Positions 6,173-7,128 of a stretch of 7,128 bases of DNA are shown here, one piece after another. Position 1 is the first letter of the stretch. The number at the start of each line of letters is the position of its first letter. The translations under genes and the position numbers were made by a program. Source of the stretch: JADGOV01 sp040002735 (GTDB taxonomy: Bacteria; Actinomycetota; Actinomycetes; JADGOV01); NCBI GenBank assembly GCA_040002735.1, contig JBDUDX010000134.1, positions 1 to 7,128 on the forward strand, written 5' to 3'. Below the pieces are notes generated by a model that saw nothing but the letters and a program-made list of their open reading frames with translations, made no database searches and was not told the origin of the DNA.

Positions 6173-6949
6173 ATGATCGCCAAGTCGACGAATGGTGGCG
6201 TCAGCTTCAGCAAGCCCACGCTGATCGCGCCGGCCACCCTGCCCGGGCGCCTCGACCCGGCTCACGTCGCCGAGAAGGACCCGCGCTGGACAATGGATGG
6301 GTTGGCCGGGGCACGATTGGATGCTGGCCTGTCGTTGGACGTCGCCAACGGCGCCCCCTCCGGCCGGGATGCCACCGACCTGATGGTGGCGGGCTGGTCT
6401 GACGGCAGCCGGGGGCTGAACCACGAACGCGCGATGCTCACGGTGTCCGCGGACCGCGGCAATTCCTGGCGGACGGCGGGCAATGCTGCCGTCGCTACGG
6501 ATCGTCCGGCGTACACCGCTGTCGCGGTATCACCGAACGGGACGGACGCCTACGTCACCTACGACGCGTTCCTCAAGCCCTGGCGATCAACCACCGCGCA
6601 GGCCCGGCCGATGCAGGGTGTCGTTCGGCATGCCGACGTCTCCGGCGGCTCGCTCAGCTCCTTCGCGACGGTGCACCGCGGTGCGGCGGGGGATGCCAGG
6701 GGTTCCAGCCAGAACGGCCTTACCCAGGGTTTCCTCGGCGACTACAACTACGTGATGGCCACGCGTACCGGGGCGACGGCAGTGTGGAACGACGTCCGCA
6801 ACGCGGCTGACTGCCCGGCCGTCGACGCCTACCGGGCATCGCTCGTCACCGCTCACAAGCTGCCCGCCCCCGCGCCGCTGAAGGTCTGTCCGGCGCGATT
6901 TGGGAACACCGACATCTATGGCGGGACGTACGCCGACCCGACGCCGTAG
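6173..6949 (+). CDS. C-terminal fragment of the Asp-box propeller protein (258 aa)
   Basis: This is the downstream part of the interrupted protein, in the same frame as the upstream fragment. ATG follows the TAG without a spacer, and no Shine-Dalgarno is seen in the preceding bases, so only reinitiation by the terminating ribosome or readthrough could yield it. It lacks any signal peptide of its own and would stay in the cytoplasm if made separately. It starts with Asp box STNGGVSF at residues 5-12 of the fragment and has a second, SADRGNSW, at about 92-99. Later come PAYTAVAVSPNGTDAYVTYD, FLGDYNYV and AVWNDVRNAADCP, and the end is NTDIYGGTYADPTP. Two cysteines lie near the C-terminus. The stop is TAG at 6947-6949. 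Confidence 0.55.
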   Translation: MIAKSTNGGVSFSKPTLIAPATLPGRLDPAHVAEKDPRWTMDGLAGARLDAGLSLDVANGAPSGRDATDLMVAGWSDGSRGLNHERAMLTVSADRGNSWRTAGNAAVATDRPAYTAVAVSPNGTDAYVTYDAFLKPWRSTTAQARPMQGVVRHADVSGGSLSSFATVHRGAAGDARGSSQNGLTQGFLGDYNYVMATRTGATAVWNDVRNAADCPAVDAYRASLVTAHKLPAPAPLKVCPARFGNTDIYGGTYADPTP

Positions 6950-6969
6950 CGCGCAGAGGTGATGTCCGA

Positions 6970-6999
6970 CTGCCCGCCGATGCTCTCGCCGGCGGGCAG
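6970..6999 (+). terminator. Strong hairpin terminator after the propeller gene
   Basis: CTGCCCGCCG (6970-6979) is the exact reverse complement of CGGCGGGCAG (6990-6999), giving a ten-pair GC-rich stem with a 10-base loop. It begins 21 bases after the propeller stop codon and lies before tRNA-Thr. There is no U-tract, which is common among actinobacterial terminators. Confidence 0.75.
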
Positions 7000-7018
7000 A
7001 CGGCTGCCAGCGGTCGTG

Positions 7019-7024
7019 TAATCT
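7019..7024 (+). promoter_or_regulatory. Possible -10 element (TAATCT) for tRNA-Thr
   Basis: TAATCT fits the TAnnnT form and lies 28 bases before the mature tRNA 5' end, leaving room for a short leader removed by RNase P. No convincing -35 is seen, so this is weak. Confidence 0.25.
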
Positions 7025-7052
7025 GAGCGCCGGCTCGCGCGTTCCTACCGCT

Positions 7053-7125
7053 GCCCCCTTAGCTCAGTCGGCAGAGCGTCTCCATGGTAAGGAGAAGGTC
7101 TACGGTTCGATTCCGTAAGGGGGCT
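7053..7125 (+). tRNA. tRNA-Thr(GGT)
   Basis: A complete cloverleaf is visible. The acceptor stem GCCCCCT (7053-7059) pairs with AGGGGGC (7118-7124). The D-arm is GCTC/GAGC (7062-7077). The anticodon stem TCTCC/GGAGA flanks the loop ATGGTAA, with anticodon GGT at 7086-7088. The T-arm is TACGG/CCGTA around TTCGATT (7101-7117). The discriminator is T7125. The next bases are CGG, so CCA is not encoded and must be added after transcription, unlike in the tRNA-Tyr of this window. It reads the ACC and ACU threonine codons. Confidence 0.98.
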
Positions 7126-7128
7126 CGG

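Larger units (their letters stand above)
5192..6949 (+). pseudogene. Secreted Asp-box (BNR, sialidase-like) beta-propeller gene interrupted by an in-frame TAG
   Basis: Read through the TAG at 6170-6172 (codon 327), the frame spans 585 codon positions and forms one coherent protein. It starts with an export signal (RRR at 10-12, hydrophobic core about 26-34, likely cleavage after AEA at 39-41). Four Asp boxes of the form S-x-D/N-x-G-x-S/T-W/F follow at 113-120, 275-282, 332-339 and 419-426. Other traits of the secreted 'sialidase family' propellers are NEPAVAIAMDAAHPTVLAAGAN (65-86, shown here as a motif region), NDKEALWVDD (234-243), and FLGDYNY plus AVWNDVRN near the C-terminus. I do not see the sialidase arginine triad or RIP motif clearly, so no enzyme activity is claimed. 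Both halves are in the same frame with unchanged base composition, so a single base change making a stop is the simplest explanation. GAAGGA at 5181-5186 is a good ribosome-binding site. Readthrough or a sequencing error remain possible. Confidence 0.7.

Noticed and set aside
5837..6424. 195-codon - strand frame opposite the propeller gene
   Set aside because: It spans the TAG region but is antisense to four well-spaced Asp boxes on the + strand and has no recognisable features of its own.
4850..7128. A second copy of the tRNA-Tyr 3' end as an att site of an integrated element
   Set aside because: No repeat of the T-arm and acceptor 3' sequence was found downstream within the window.

Overview
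The window is very GC-rich, tightly packed DNA from a high-GC Gram-positive bacterium. Two things point to an actinomycete: overlapping GTG-started genes of an H+-translocating NADH dehydrogenase (complex I) operon, and the run yajQ, tRNA-Tyr, tRNA-Thr. A member of the Micromonosporaceae would fit, but that is an inference from general style and not a proven assignment.

Layout. (1) Positions 1-4077 hold the 3' end of a nuo operon on the + strand: nuoL (5' part outside the window), nuoM and nuoN. Each pair overlaps by 4 bases (GTGA). These encode the three large antiporter-like membrane subunits that carry the proton-pumping channels of respiratory complex I, and their key charged residues are intact. 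(2) Positions 4078-4193 are a short intergenic stretch between the converging nuoN and yajQ genes. It has a CTGAG triplet that gives stops in all three forward frames, two small hairpins, and a degenerate tRNA-Tyr-like remnant. (3) Positions 4194-4685 (- strand) are yajQ, a small nucleotide-binding protein. (4) Positions 4769-4853 are an intact tRNA-Tyr(GTA) with encoded CCA, transcribed away from yajQ. (5) Positions 4854-5191 hold alternative inverted repeats, a probable 45-residue single-pass membrane protein, and a promoter-like region with an operator-like palindrome and a leader hairpin. (6) Positions 5192-6949 encode a secreted Asp-box (BNR, sialidase-like) beta-propeller protein. It is cut in two by an in-frame TAG at 6170-6172 that is followed directly by ATG in the same frame. 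(7) A strong hairpin (6970-6999) and a tRNA-Thr(GGT) at 7053-7125 close the window.

The conserved core (nuo operon, yajQ, two tRNAs) is ordinary. The accessory part lies between the tRNA-Tyr and tRNA-Thr genes; tRNA-Tyr is a known integration target in actinomycetes (SLP1 of Streptomyces coelicolor). The observations most worth a second look are the nonsense-split propeller gene, the tRNA-Tyr-like remnant on the far side of yajQ, the small membrane ORF, and the palindrome in the propeller gene's putative promoter. I see no convincing new defence or biosynthetic system, and no integrase, transposase or CRISPR array.
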